Source: Adineta vaga (lineage: Eukaryota; Rotifera). Taken from it: DNA of 64,000 nt. Positions 46,513 to 57,500 of this stretch are shown here, piece by piece (position 1 is the first letter of the stretch; each line of letters starts with the position of its first letter). The translations under genes were made by a program, and so were the position numbers. The DNA is taken from assembly GCA_021613535.1 (NCBI GenBank), contig CP075493.1:6882001-6946000 (forward strand), in the 5' to 3' direction. The notes under the pieces were generated by a model, which saw only the letters and a program-made list of their open reading frames with translations, ran no database searches and was not told the origin of the DNA.

Positions 46513-47387
46513 TTATAAATTGTTGAAAGTAGTTGATATTAATCCTTCAACAATTCGTCCATTTTGGAAGACATTATTTTTGTCTTTTGCATAACCTTTA
46601 TTGAGTACTTCAAATGAAAATGAATGAGCATTTGGAACAAGTTTACCCATAAAAAATACATAATGACTATCTTTACCTATAGAAAAAAGAATCAAAACTG
46701 ATCGAATGCAAAAAGTCAAGGAATACAAAGAAGAGACATACCGTAACCTTGTCCTAAGTCCATAAAATCAATCCATCGAGCATCAGTAACGTGTCCATTA
46801 TTGAAAAAAACTTTGAAATCTCGTATTTCATATGTGAGTGTATTCGAAGATACACTAGACACGGGCATTAAATGCATGGAAGCTATCGGTTGCGTGGATA
46901 TATTGCATGTTTCATCCGGATTGATTGGTGTTTGAAAACTATGAGGTTGACGATTTGCGACGATTCGTCCATGTTGGAAGACGTATCGATGATTTTTTGC
47001 ATAGCTATTGTCCATAACGTGAAAAGAGAATGGGTTGACATTTTCCATGATATGTCCCATGAAAAAAACATGACTATTATCTTTACCTATATATTATAGC
47101 GTTTTAAAAACAATAAAATAAAAGATAATACAAAACTAACCATAACCTTGACCAAGATCGATAAAATCTGACCATCTTGCATCCGGTATATGTTGATTAG
47201 CAAAATACACTTTAAAATTTCGTATTTCATATGAGAGCATTTGTGATGTAACTCCACTGCCTGTTGGTGAACAATACATATTTGATACTAACCAAAGTTT
47301 CGTAATGTATATTAATGAGCGACGAACAATCTATCGACCAAACTTACGATTGAAATATTGTGGATCTAACAGGGTAAAAAAAGTTAT
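46513..47387 (-). CDS. DKNYY-type repeat protein, possible bacterial acquisition, 5' incomplete
   Basis: Visible exons on the minus strand: 47348-47387, 47141-47287, 46742-47086 and 46513-46676, all GT-AG and in phase. The protein has two copies of a unit of about 80 residues. Each copy has YEIR(N/D)FKV(Y/F)F, DARW, DLGQGYG and then a DKNYY-family half (HVFFMGHIMENVNPFSFHVM and NSYAKNHRYVFQHGRIV in copy 1; VFFMGKLVPNAHSFSFEVL and KGYAKDKNNVFQNGRIV in copy 2). An intron sits at the same GYG/K codon in both copies. DKNYY domains are known to me mainly from bacteria, with unknown function. The first exon shown starts ITFFTLLDPQYFN, possibly the end of a signal peptide. No start codon was found. 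The acquisition idea is inference. Confidence 0.65.
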
Positions 47388-49119
47388 CTAAAAATAGAAA
47401 AAATAAGAATGTTTCTTTTTCAAATCTAAGTAGTATTCTTTGGACTATAAATCTTAGGATAAACTAATTTTACTATGACTACGCGATATATCGTTCAAAT
47501 CCTATCTATTGGACATATTGTGTAAATGTTATAGAAAACTGTATACTCTGTAGAATCCTAGATTTCTCGAAAATGCTTCGCACATACGGTAGAAATATAA
47601 ACGATTGTTTCGTCATCTGCATATTGGATAGCCTAAAGAACGACTCTTCCCTAGATCCTTGAGCCTTTGATGAAAATTCAAGGATTTATGTTTTTTTTAC
47701 GAACATGATACTATACTTTTACAAAACTAGGCGAATCGTCTCAAGCTATGACTAAAAATGAAGGGTAAAAGAACTGAATTGTAGCTACATATGATTCTAA
47801 CTGAAGAAAAGAAATTGTCTATATTATCCACAAACCGTAAATTTTCAATAATGGTCGTTTATAGTAAAGACAAAATATTTGATCATTTTGTCTAATTAAG
47901 TTGATTTATATTGTAAAATGCAAGATGTTGGTCGATATTTATATGTAATTTGTAATATTTCTAAGAGCTGTATAAATAATGTTCATATTTGCATTACAAT
48001 GCCAGAACTTGATTTAGAGTATGGGGGCGAATCATAACTTTTCAAGGTAGTTCATGCATCCACCTACAAAGATAAATAGTTAAGTACATTAAGGAAATCG
48101 ACAAAGAAAGGAAGAAAAAGAGAAGGAGAGATGTCAGCAATTAAATATTACCGATGAATATTTCATAGAATAATAGACAAAATATTTTATTTTTATTAGA
48201 AAAATTTCTTTGCTTTCTTAATTAGTAAAATGGGATGATTGACAATGACACTGCATTTGGTCGATATTTACGAGCAAAAAAAAACAGTGTACCTATGGAG
48301 AACAACAGAAAATGCACAGTTGTTATGTGTAATAGATTATAAATTGTCTTTTGTTACTGTAATTTATCGGATACAGTTTTTTTTACTAATTTTCAATAGA
48401 AATTATATGGGTGTTCTATTTCTCTTGTTTAGAATAATAATTTAGAATAAAATCTGACAGTTAATAAACCGGTCTCATTTTTTGCGTGTTCTATTAACAA
48501 CTCGTAGATTGTAACATAGTATAAGTGTACTCTTTGAGAGCATGAATGAACAAAACGGAAAATACAACAATCTTTAATATTGACTTTTAAATATATTGAA
48601 CATGTTGAGATTAGAATTTGATAGAATTCAAGCAAAGAAATTTTAATACATTAGAACATATACGAAATATGTGCGAAATTGCCATCATTATGCTATTAAT
48701 ATTTTATTATTTTGAAAATGAATATATATCGTTTTAGATAAGTGCTTTTCTGTGTTCTTTCAGTCATCATGATTCACGCGAGTAATTCGTGGTTACTTTC
48801 AATACATATATATATATATATTAATAATACAAATCAAAGACAAAACTGACTTTAATCTTTTTCATTATAAAATATCTATTTGGTACAAGAAGAACAATTG
48901 ACTTAGTTTTCAAACGATAAGAGTGTTATGTATCATACAGTTTAAGTCCATTACCATCTCTAGCGTCACCTATCAAAGTTACGCGCTATTAGCTTAATGT
49001 ACTAACCATCATTAAATATCTATTCAGTTCAGTTAGATACCTACCTTTGATTGATTAACGAATAAATCAATTGAAGATAATTGTTTTCAATCCAAATATC
49101 CTCATTTCATCTATTTTAG
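47388..49119. other. Intergenic, 1.73 kb
   Basis: 5' flank of the DKNYY gene, probably holding its missing first exon, and 5' flank of MTERF3. AT-rich, including a TATATA run at about 48806-48822. No confident exon is seen. Confidence 0.45.
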
Positions 49120-50560
49120 ATGTTAAAACGAACAATTTCATCAATATTCCTTTCTAATGTGACTAATCATCGATTGTTTTCATTATCAGCAACATCATAT
49201 CGAAAAATTCCTGAATATTCTCATGAATTAAACAATCGACATCGTCCATTCGGTAAATTCCATCCACGCTCACCATCATTTCAAAATCAAATGCAACAAA
49301 TTCATAATATGAACAAACAAGAAGATAATTTAGATGATATTAAACCTCAATTTAATAAATATAAAGTCACTCGATCACAATCGAAAATATCTTCCAACAT
49401 GAAAACAATAGAAGACGACAATGATAATGATTTATTTTCTGAAGAAAAAGATGATTTAACAATGCTTGGAACCGATAAAAAAGCATTGTCATCAACAATG
49501 TCGAGTCAAAGACCAACGTCAAGTGCAATTTCATTAACTAAAAAGACTAACAAGCAAGTCAATATGAAAACTCTTCTAAATATCATCCTTGTATATTTAT
49601 CTCTATTCTAGTTTAAATATTCCACTTGAAGTATTAATTCAATCTGATTTACGTGATCTATATACTGATGAAGATATTCATCAATCACTTGAACTTCATA
49701 TCAATGAAATATATCCAGCTCTTCGTCCATTTACGTTTGATTTAGCTTATTTAATCAATGAATCGGAAACATTAAAACGTTTTGTTGAAATGGGCGTTGA
49801 TATTTATCGTTGGAATCAACCTAATATCAAAGCAAAATATGTTCTTACATTGAATTTTGAACGTGATTGTGTTCAACATTTAGTTTTTCTAAATGAAATC
49901 GGTATTAAAAATAAATCTCTTGCTCAATTTCTCAGTTATAATCCTTGGATATTCAAAGAAACAATCGATGATTTGCGTGTACGTATTAATTATCTTGAAA
50001 GTAAAGGATTTAACCCTGAAAATATTCGTGATATGACTCTTCGTGCTCCATTCCTATTGAATTTAAGTACAAAAACGCTCGATACAAAATTGCATTGGTT
50101 TCGAAAAAAGTTTCATCTTACTGAACAAGATTCTCATGAATTTGTTCTTCGTGCACCGAAACTTTTAACATTACCATTACAAGATATAAGTGATACTTAT
50201 TTCAAAATGAAAACACATTTAGGTTTTGAATCAACCGATTTAACACGAATATTCAATCAATATCCAAAATTATTCATTTATGATTATAAATTAATTGAAT
50301 TAAATTTTGATTTTCTTTATAATGAAATGAATATATCTCGTCAACGTTTATTAGATTATCCTCCAATACTAAAACAAAGTTTTCAACAATTACGAACACG
50401 TTGTTTATATTTAAAATATATTAAACGTCAACAATTCGATCCAACAAAACCAAATTTTGTTTCATTGAAAGATCTCTGTATGAAAACGAACGAACTTTTT
50501 TGTCAATATGTTACGAAAACAACGTCAGAACATTATTTAAATTTCATGAAGACATTGTGA
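49120..50560 (+). CDS. MTERF3: Mitochondrial transcription termination factor 3 (MTERF3)
   Basis: A mitochondrial mTERF-fold protein that binds mtDNA or rRNA and affects mitochondrial transcription and ribosome assembly. The ATG at 49120 is directly preceded by TTTTAG. The N-terminus (MLKRTISSIFLSNVTNHRLF) fits a mitochondrial presequence, followed by a low-complexity polar region. The conserved part begins at 49612 (LNIPLEV) and shows SETLKRFVEMGVDI, then mTERF repeats with LSYNPWIFKE, DMTLRAPFLLNLS, FVLRAPKLLTL and RIFNQYPKLF. It ends FDPTKPNFVSLKDLC and NFMKTL, colinear with human MTERF3. The splice between the N-terminal exon and 49612 is unclear. The most coding-like donor (GTCAAT at 49558) is out of phase, and in-phase donors at 49488 or 49500 are weak. 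AATAAA is at 50574-50579. Confidence 0.88.
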
Positions 50561-50605
50561 TGATAGGAAAAGAAATAAATGATGAGGAATGTTTTCATCG
50601 AAATT

Positions 50606-51931
50606 TTATTTTCTAACTGACAAAAGAGTAAGCTGAAGAATTTCAATTGATTGCGATAGATCCTTCGCAATAGGAAGAACTTCAATCGACGATTGAACTA
50701 AAAGAAATAGAAAAATGATGTTTTTTAAATTTAGAATTTGAAAAGTTGGAATTATTTACGTAATGTTGCTCGAAATTGTTCGTAGGTTGATTCATTACGG
50801 ATAGCATTTGCAATATAGGCACAACTTGCTTTGTTATTTTGCAAAAGAATCCGAATAGTTTTCACTAGATTCTCAATTACTGACGGATCATAGACAACGT
50901 CTAAAAATAGAAGAGAAGGGTGAATGAGTATAAGAAAATATTGTACATTTACCAGCTGCTAAAACCATATCATAAGTATCTGAATTGATAGTTTCTGTTG
51001 AATAGTGATTCCAATCGAGTTCTTGAATTGTGATTTGTTTCTAAAGTAAATAGAATATGTAAAAGAATCTTGATTATTTTTATTTAACCGTGATGAGTTG
51101 CTCATCGGAAAAATTCAATAGAGCATTTTGTCGTGAGAGATTCAAAATCATGGAAGAATAATCCGTGAAAGTATACGATGAAATTCCATCGAAATATTTC
51201 AATAAAGCTAAACCGAGTAGACCCGATCCAGCACCAAGTTCAATGATGCGTCTAGAGAAGATTTGTAAGACATTTAAGAGAAATATTCAAAATGAATACT
51301 TGTTTTTCAAAAGATCTACGTTGTTCATTAGATAGTCACCAAGACAGATTGATGCCGGCCAACTGGATAGACCAGTAAGACCATGACTAAGCAAAGCAGT
51401 ACTTTGTCGATGAATAACAAATTGGTTATTATCCTAATTTTGTTGGAACGGAAAAAGAGAAGTCTATTTTGAATAATTGAACTAGATTTACCAACCAGGA
51501 TGAAAATAGTATGACACCATTCTTGTTCACACAATTCATGACTTGCAAAATCAGCGATTAGTTCATACCATCGACTATTTACTTCACAATTCTGTTGTTT
51601 TTCAAGCTATAGACAAGAAAATTGTATGAAGAATTAGATACAATCTATTCTGTATACCCAAGTAATAATTGTTTTAAGCAATATTTCTCGATATCTCACA
51701 CGAAGAGACCAAGAAGCAAACAACGGATTTTCAAATGTTTGTTCGAGTAAATATTTTTGAAATTCCTGAATATTATTATCGAATTCTAAATACCATTTCT
51801 ATTGATATATGTATACATATATGTAAATAATTGATGCAAATGTAATATACACATCAACTAACTTCGAGTATATCAGATGTTATCTTCAAACCTCGTCCAT
51901 AGAATGCAGCAGGTATATTATGAATAAACAT
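50606..51931 (-). CDS. EEF2KMT: Protein-lysine methyltransferase EEF2KMT (FAM86) homologue
   Basis: A seven-beta-strand SAM-dependent methyltransferase; the family enzyme trimethylates a lysine on elongation factor 2. The ATG at 51931 (MFIHNIPAAFYGRGLK) directly follows TTCTAG. The second exon gives the FAM86 N-terminal region (FQKYLLEQTFENPLFASWS, RYREILLKTIITW). The catalytic part has GLTGLSSWPASICLGDYL, then SAM-binding motif I IIELGAGSGLLGLALLKYF, QELDWNHYS, and AADVVYDPSVIENLVKTI. The C-terminus is short (LQLTLLSVRK). Several introns, all about 50-70 bp. It is convergent with MTERF3, with only 45 bp between stop codons, so their 3' UTRs probably overlap. Substrate assignment rests on family membership. 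Confidence 0.82.
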
Positions 51932-52364
51932 CTAGAATTTTTATAATTAAACTTGAATTGATACAGATAAACAAGATGATTTTATCCGTAGTGTCTTTCT
52001 TTACAATTGAACAGTTTGTTTCGAATTGTCGAACAGCAGTATGACAAACCTCTGATTTGATAAACTTCACTACAAATTGTTTGTGTGTAAAAACTTATAT
52101 AAAATAAAAAATATGTTAGATCAGCTACGCTGATATACATGTAATTTCCTTTTTTCTGCACAAAAAATAATCTGTTAATACATATAAAAAAATTACCAAA
52201 GAAAATAAGATGACAATAACGTTCTCGATCATTCACTTTCATCTCTCATTGCAATAGATGTACAAAACTGATTGACACCCGACACATGACAAAGAATGTT
52301 CTGAGATGAACACATCTTCTATATAAATATGTACAAATATATATCGAAAATACAAAATCAATGT
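51932..52364. other. Intergenic, 0.43 kb
   Basis: Between the EEF2KMT start and the PLA2G15 stop, both minus-strand genes. A minus frame at 51982-52242 lacks coding character. Nothing else seen. Confidence 0.5.
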
Positions 52365-53742
52365 TTATTTTTCTTTATCAAATTGTCCAGTTAATACTTG
52401 TACAATATAATTAATCGTTGTTGGATGTTTTAAGATAGCTAAATGTTCAACGCCCGGTAATTCAGTTGTATGAATATCTTGTTTTTGTTTTCCTTCCCAT
52501 TTTTTAAATCCAAGTAAACTTCTTATATTTACAGTTCCATCACCATTATCAGGTAAAACAACTGGTTGTAAATCGGGAAATGTACGATTATTATATAAAA
52601 GTACGCCAGGTGTTGGCATTTGTGAACCATAAATTTGATGTATTTCAATTTCTGGTGGTTTTAATTCATTAAGTAAATCTTTATTATTGAGCCAATATTC
52701 ATATCCAGTTGAATAGTTAATATCATCAAAGAAATCTTTATAATCATGTACTGTGTAATTACGTTTTGGAGAAACAACGACAACTTCATCTTTTTCCCAG
52801 AAATTTATACTTGGCATAACGAATGCAGTCGACGGTGCGGAACGTTGATATGGACGGACACGTATTGGAGAAACGACATAAACCTAAAATAAAACATAGC
52901 GTAAAATCTATGTTGAAACCATTATTATTTTACATCGATATTATCACCACTCGCCATTAGACGAAGAGCTTTTATTGCTCCACCCCAAGGTGCAGCAATA
53001 TTAATCATTGTATGAATATATTTATCTTTAAAACTTTGTTTTTGTCTATGAAGCCAATATAATGCAAATGGACCTAAACAAATTTTGTCCTTATAACTGT
53101 ATTTGTAGAGAAAAGTACAGTACATACCTCCCATACTATGTGTAACGAATATAACTTTTGTTTGATTATTCTGTTCATATGTTTCGATGACAAGTTTAGT
53201 TAAATTCTCGAAATATTCCTGTTGTTCATCAAGACCTCGTCGAAAATCATATCTATAGAAATAATCGTTTGCTATACACTTTTCTAAAAACAAAATAAAA
53301 CTTACGGTGCTCCACGAAGATTGACACCTCGTGTATAACCAAGTGCAACGAGACTTCTTACAATAGGTGCAAAATAAGAAGAATAACCAATTCCAGATGA
53401 ATCGAAAAATTCTATCGTAGATGTGTGTCCAAATCCTGGTATTTGTACTTCTACACCTTCTAAATTCGATGTTTTTTTCGTTGTTGAATTGTATGTTAAT
53501 CTCATATTATCGACAAAACAATCGATTACTTCAGGAAATAGAAGTCGAATATCAAGCCATAGTTCAAACCAATTTGATCGACGCGCACAAAAGAAATGTG
53601 GTGGAGGTGAAGTACGATTTAATCGTGCCCATATTTGCGAACCACCATTACCAGGTATAAAAATAGCTGGATAACGAATAGTATCGCTATTGATTGTGTT
53701 AATAATACAGATGAAAGACAGACAAAGAAGATGCCAATTCAT
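52365..53742 (-). CDS. PLA2G15: Lysosomal phospholipase A2 / LCAT family (PLA2G15-like)
   Basis: A serine hydrolase of the LCAT family that deacylates phospholipids and transacylates ceramide in lysosomes. The ATG at 53742 gives the signal peptide MNWHLLCLSFICIINTINS. The oxyanion-hole region reads YPAIFIPGNGGSQIWARL. Then come WFELWLDIRLLFPEVIDCF, GVEVQIPGFGHT, GYTRGVNLRGAPYDFRRG, the nucleophile elbow FVTHSMGG (Ser), NIAAPWGGAIKALRLMASGD, the Asp in LPDNGDGTVN, and the His in GVEHLAIL. The catalytic triad is therefore complete, and the length (about 415 residues) is normal. Four exons with short introns. An acceptor-like TTTAG lies one base before the ATG. Closer to PLA2G15 than to plasma LCAT by the GAPYDFR and APWGG motifs. 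Confidence 0.9.
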
Positions 53743-54789
53743 ACTAAATATAACATATATACAAAAGAAGAGAATATCTAGAAAAATGAAACATGAAAGT
53801 TTGATGTTTTACAGACGAATTTTCTTTGTCATGTGACATAATCACTTTATCAAACTCAAGAACTAAAAAAATGTACGTAATCAAAATACAGATACTTTAC
53901 TTTTTACTATTATGTAACCAATCAGAAGACAATTGCTAAAAATAAAATAGTTCGTTCTGGAAAGATCAGATGTTCTTCATCCAATCAAATATTATTACAG
54001 ACATCTGATGTTCGAGTGTAATTTAAATGAAAATATTCCATTATCTACCATTTCATTTACATTCAGACACTAGGTTTTCATGATTTGCCTTGAAGCATCT
54101 ATCAGCGGCATCTAACGAACACATTCTGTACACTCTATAATAATTTTGCGATTAGATTGATGAGTTTTTTACTTGAATGCCATCGTTGTTTTCCAACAGA
54201 TTCTTATATTAGAAACAAAACGAACATTAATAACATATTAATTAATATTTTCTTAATTCCATGCAACAACATTCCATCATTTTCTTTCAATGAAAAATTC
54301 AATCTTTGTGTCAGCAACTGCGATCATTAGAGAAACATCAAATGAAAAAAGGCACACGATTTTCTATCAAGTATCACAAATCGATTATCAACTGTTAAAT
54401 AAAAAAAATTCTTCTTCTTGCCATAAATTAAGACATTCCATTGATATTTTTCTCTCGTAGACATCTTGTTATCAGTCGATAAAAACACGTTAGCTCTTTC
54501 GCTGATGACATAACTAGTTTGTGACCTTCATTAATACACAATATAAACATCTATCACATACTCTTAGCATGATAGTTCGAAGATAAATTAACTTATTAGA
54601 ATATTGATTGATTAATATTATTGATGAAGAATAGTAAAAATTTGATACAATACTTTTGTTCTTTAAAATTTATTCAAAGGTAATAAAATCGTAGTGAATA
54701 TGAATATCAGATGATTTAATCATAGTATGAAGAAATCTGAAATCTGGTTTGGTTTCAAATAGAAATTCTTAATGAATTTTTATGATAAA
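53743..54789. other. Intergenic, 1.05 kb
   Basis: 5' flank of PLA2G15 and 3' flank of the calcium-sensor gene. AT-rich, with no exon or repeat of note. Confidence 0.5.
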
Positions 54790-56058
54790 TTAAACCAAAT
54801 TCGATGAAAGAGAGTCAATTGTTTCGATTAATTGTTCATTCTAAATGAGCAATATTTCAAAAACAGGAAAAGTTTCATGAAGATTTTACATACACGTAAA
54901 CAATAGTTTTCGAAATCATCAAGATCAATCGTTCCAGAATGATGAAGATCAAGTTTATCAAATATCAATGCTGAATGTTTTTCAATAGTTTCATCTGTGA
55001 TTGGTTGATGAATGAACATATTCGGTCCAAGTAAATCATATATTGATCGAAGAATTGTTGCAAATGTCTATAATAAATAGAGATGCAAAGACAGAGAGAA
55101 ATTTATCAACAAACAACGTACTTGTTTGGTAAGTACACCATCGTCATAAATATCATAGAGACAGAATATCCAATGAAGTCTTTCTTTAATACTACCACGA
55201 ACCAAAACTGATAATGTTTGAATGTAATCCTAAGTAAAAACAGGGATAAAGATCATGAGCTCGATTTGATATATTTTTTTAAAGTCAATTAGAATTGTTC
55301 ATTGTACGTAAAAGAAAAACTTCTTCGTTCGCCTCTTTATAGATGAATAGGAGTCGATTACTTCAAATGTAAAATACATCCGCTTCCGTCGATCCAGAGC
55401 ACGAAATAAAAATCTTGTGTAGTTTTGACAGTTTCCATGTGGAAAAAAATGTGAATAAATGGCTTGAAATTCAGGTTCAGTTACTGCACCACTCGGACAT
55501 TCCTATACATAAGTCAAATTTGATGATATTCAAAAATAAAACAAAAAACGACTTCTTTTACATACTTGTTTGAAACCTTTATAAAGTAATCGTATTTCAG
55601 ATTTACTAAATTTCGTAATACGAACAATTTCTTCTAAACTTTTTGGTACTTTACGTATATCGGGTGGTAATATCATTAGATTATCATCATTTTCTATTAA
55701 AAATAAATATTAACATTAGTTATCAGTATCATTGTCATGTTTCCCATCTCTCAACTACGTACATTCTCATTATCATGTTTTATGATCTTATATAGCATAG
55801 AACAAAGCAAGAAACTTGTTTCGATATGTATCTCATTATTCTTATTCTCCATGGCATCTAATAGATAAACAACAGATGTTTTTTATATTTCATCAAAGTC
55901 AGACAAGAGTTTGTCAATAGATATCATTGTTCCATTATATTTCGATCAAATCCATATGGGAGTATCATACATCTTCGACATGAAAAGACTCATATGTCAT
56001 TTATCATATCAGAAAGAATCAGGTAGAAAGTCAACCACTTACGCTCAAATGCTTCCAT
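54790..56058 (-). CDS. Neuronal calcium sensor family protein, KChIP-like, with degenerate EF-hands
   Basis: KChIPs are EF-hand subunits of Kv4 channels and relatives of frequenin. Exons on the minus strand run from the ATG at 56058 (MEAFE, cut by an intron after 16 bases) to TAA 54790-54792. Landmarks are VPKSLEEIVRITKFSKSEIR, LLYKGFKQECPSGAVTEPEF, YSHFFPHGNCQNYTRFLFRA, DYIQTLSVLVRGSIKERLHW and IFCLYDIYDDGVLTKQTF. EF1 has the Cys-Pro change typical of the family. The EF2 loop (DRRKRMYFTFED) lacks the central Gly. EF3 (DIYDDGVLTKQT) has Thr instead of the bidentate Glu at position 12. EF4 (DLHHSGTIDLDD) is closest to functional. Calcium binding is therefore probably weak. The N-terminus is short and no myristoylation Gly follows Met. 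Exact KChIP versus other NCS assignment is not certain. Confidence 0.78.
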
Positions 56059-57500
56059 GAATAAATCTGATTTCGATTAGAAATTGGCTGTTAGTTCGTT
56101 TTCCTGATTAATGGTGGTGATGATGTTGTTAGTACTTGTTTTGACATATTGATGCGTGTGAAAGAATTGATGAAATCTCCGGAACAAAAAAAAATGAAGG
56201 CGGACGAATAAATTTTTCCTTCTTCTTCTTCTTCTTCTTTTGTTCGTAATGGAGACCTGTTCTAGTCAATGTTGATGTGTATGTGCACTTAAATAGATTT
56301 CTTCTCTACTTAATGGCGACGCCGGGTTTTTTTTATTGTTTGATTTATCTTCTCCTTCTTCTTCTGACACCCAAAAAAGCAATAGATGACACGAAATAGA
56401 GAAGAGACAGAGAAGAAGATAGGAGAAGAATCATATTAGTAAAGCGAACATAGAGAACCAAGAGTATAACTATATAGTAAATATATATATATATATATAT
56501 ATGAGAATCTCAAGCATAGAATGGAAAAATAAAAAAGAACTAGAAGCGAAAGTCAAGCCTACTCTTATTCTAAAGATTGTTTCGCTCGTTCATTTCCGTT
56601 ATTATTAATTAAATATTACTCGTCTAGTATTTCACCTTTTCTTTTCTTAACTGTCGGGAATGGATATATGCATTTACATACTAGTGAATTGAGTACGTTG
56701 CATTGTTAAATGATATGCTTGTTTGACTTTTGTTGTTATTCTTATACAATGAAATCAACTCGTCAAAATAGAGAAAAATGGATTGAATGGCTTGATTGAG
56801 CAGATCTTGAAAGAAGATCAGTATAATAGTTTACATCAAACTGAATTAATGATCACTCTCGTTTATTATTTGCTCATAAAAAGAAAAGCAGCAGCAGCAG
56901 AAGAAGAAGAAAATGGCTAGAAGAAAAAGCAAAGAATTCAAGAAAAATATGAAATATTCCCTTTCTTAGAATGAGAACAACTCGGCATATTTCTCTTTTT
57001 TTGCTTCATTGTTTATTCAGAAATGAACTACCTATATATAAAAACCATACTATTCATTATTAATAGACGGAAACAAGAAATATATGAGATAATAATCCAA
57101 ATTATATGACATGAAACACGAGATCAACTTGTTGAATGTGATATTTTCAGTTTGCTAATAACGTACAGAGATCAGAAAATCATTGACGTTAAAACTTTCG
57201 TACTTCTGACTAAAGTAAACATATACTATAACATCAGCACGTCGTATCATTTTCAATGAACTCGTTAAATCATCAGTTTATTCGAACTGAGTAGTACATC
57301 ATTATATTTTGACATACTTTTAACTTCGTGTAAATCAATAGGATTATTTTAATCAGATCAGAATAATATCAGCTTATGTTTTCATAAATTAAACCTTATT
57401 TTTCTACTAAATATTATTCTTTGTTTTAGAGTATAAATTTATCTCGATAATGAAGAAAACGTTTTTATTTTAAGAATAAGAAATGAAAAAAAGATCAGAT
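56059..57500. other. Intergenic, 1.44 kb, with (AT)n run
   Basis: 5' flank of the calcium sensor and 3' flank of AK7. CTT/TTC runs at about 56219-56240, an AT microsatellite at 56481-56502 and a GCA/GAA run at about 56885-56913. No exon seen. Confidence 0.5.
56481..56502. repeat. (AT)n microsatellite
   Basis: Eleven AT units, upstream of the calcium-sensor gene. Confidence 0.8.
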
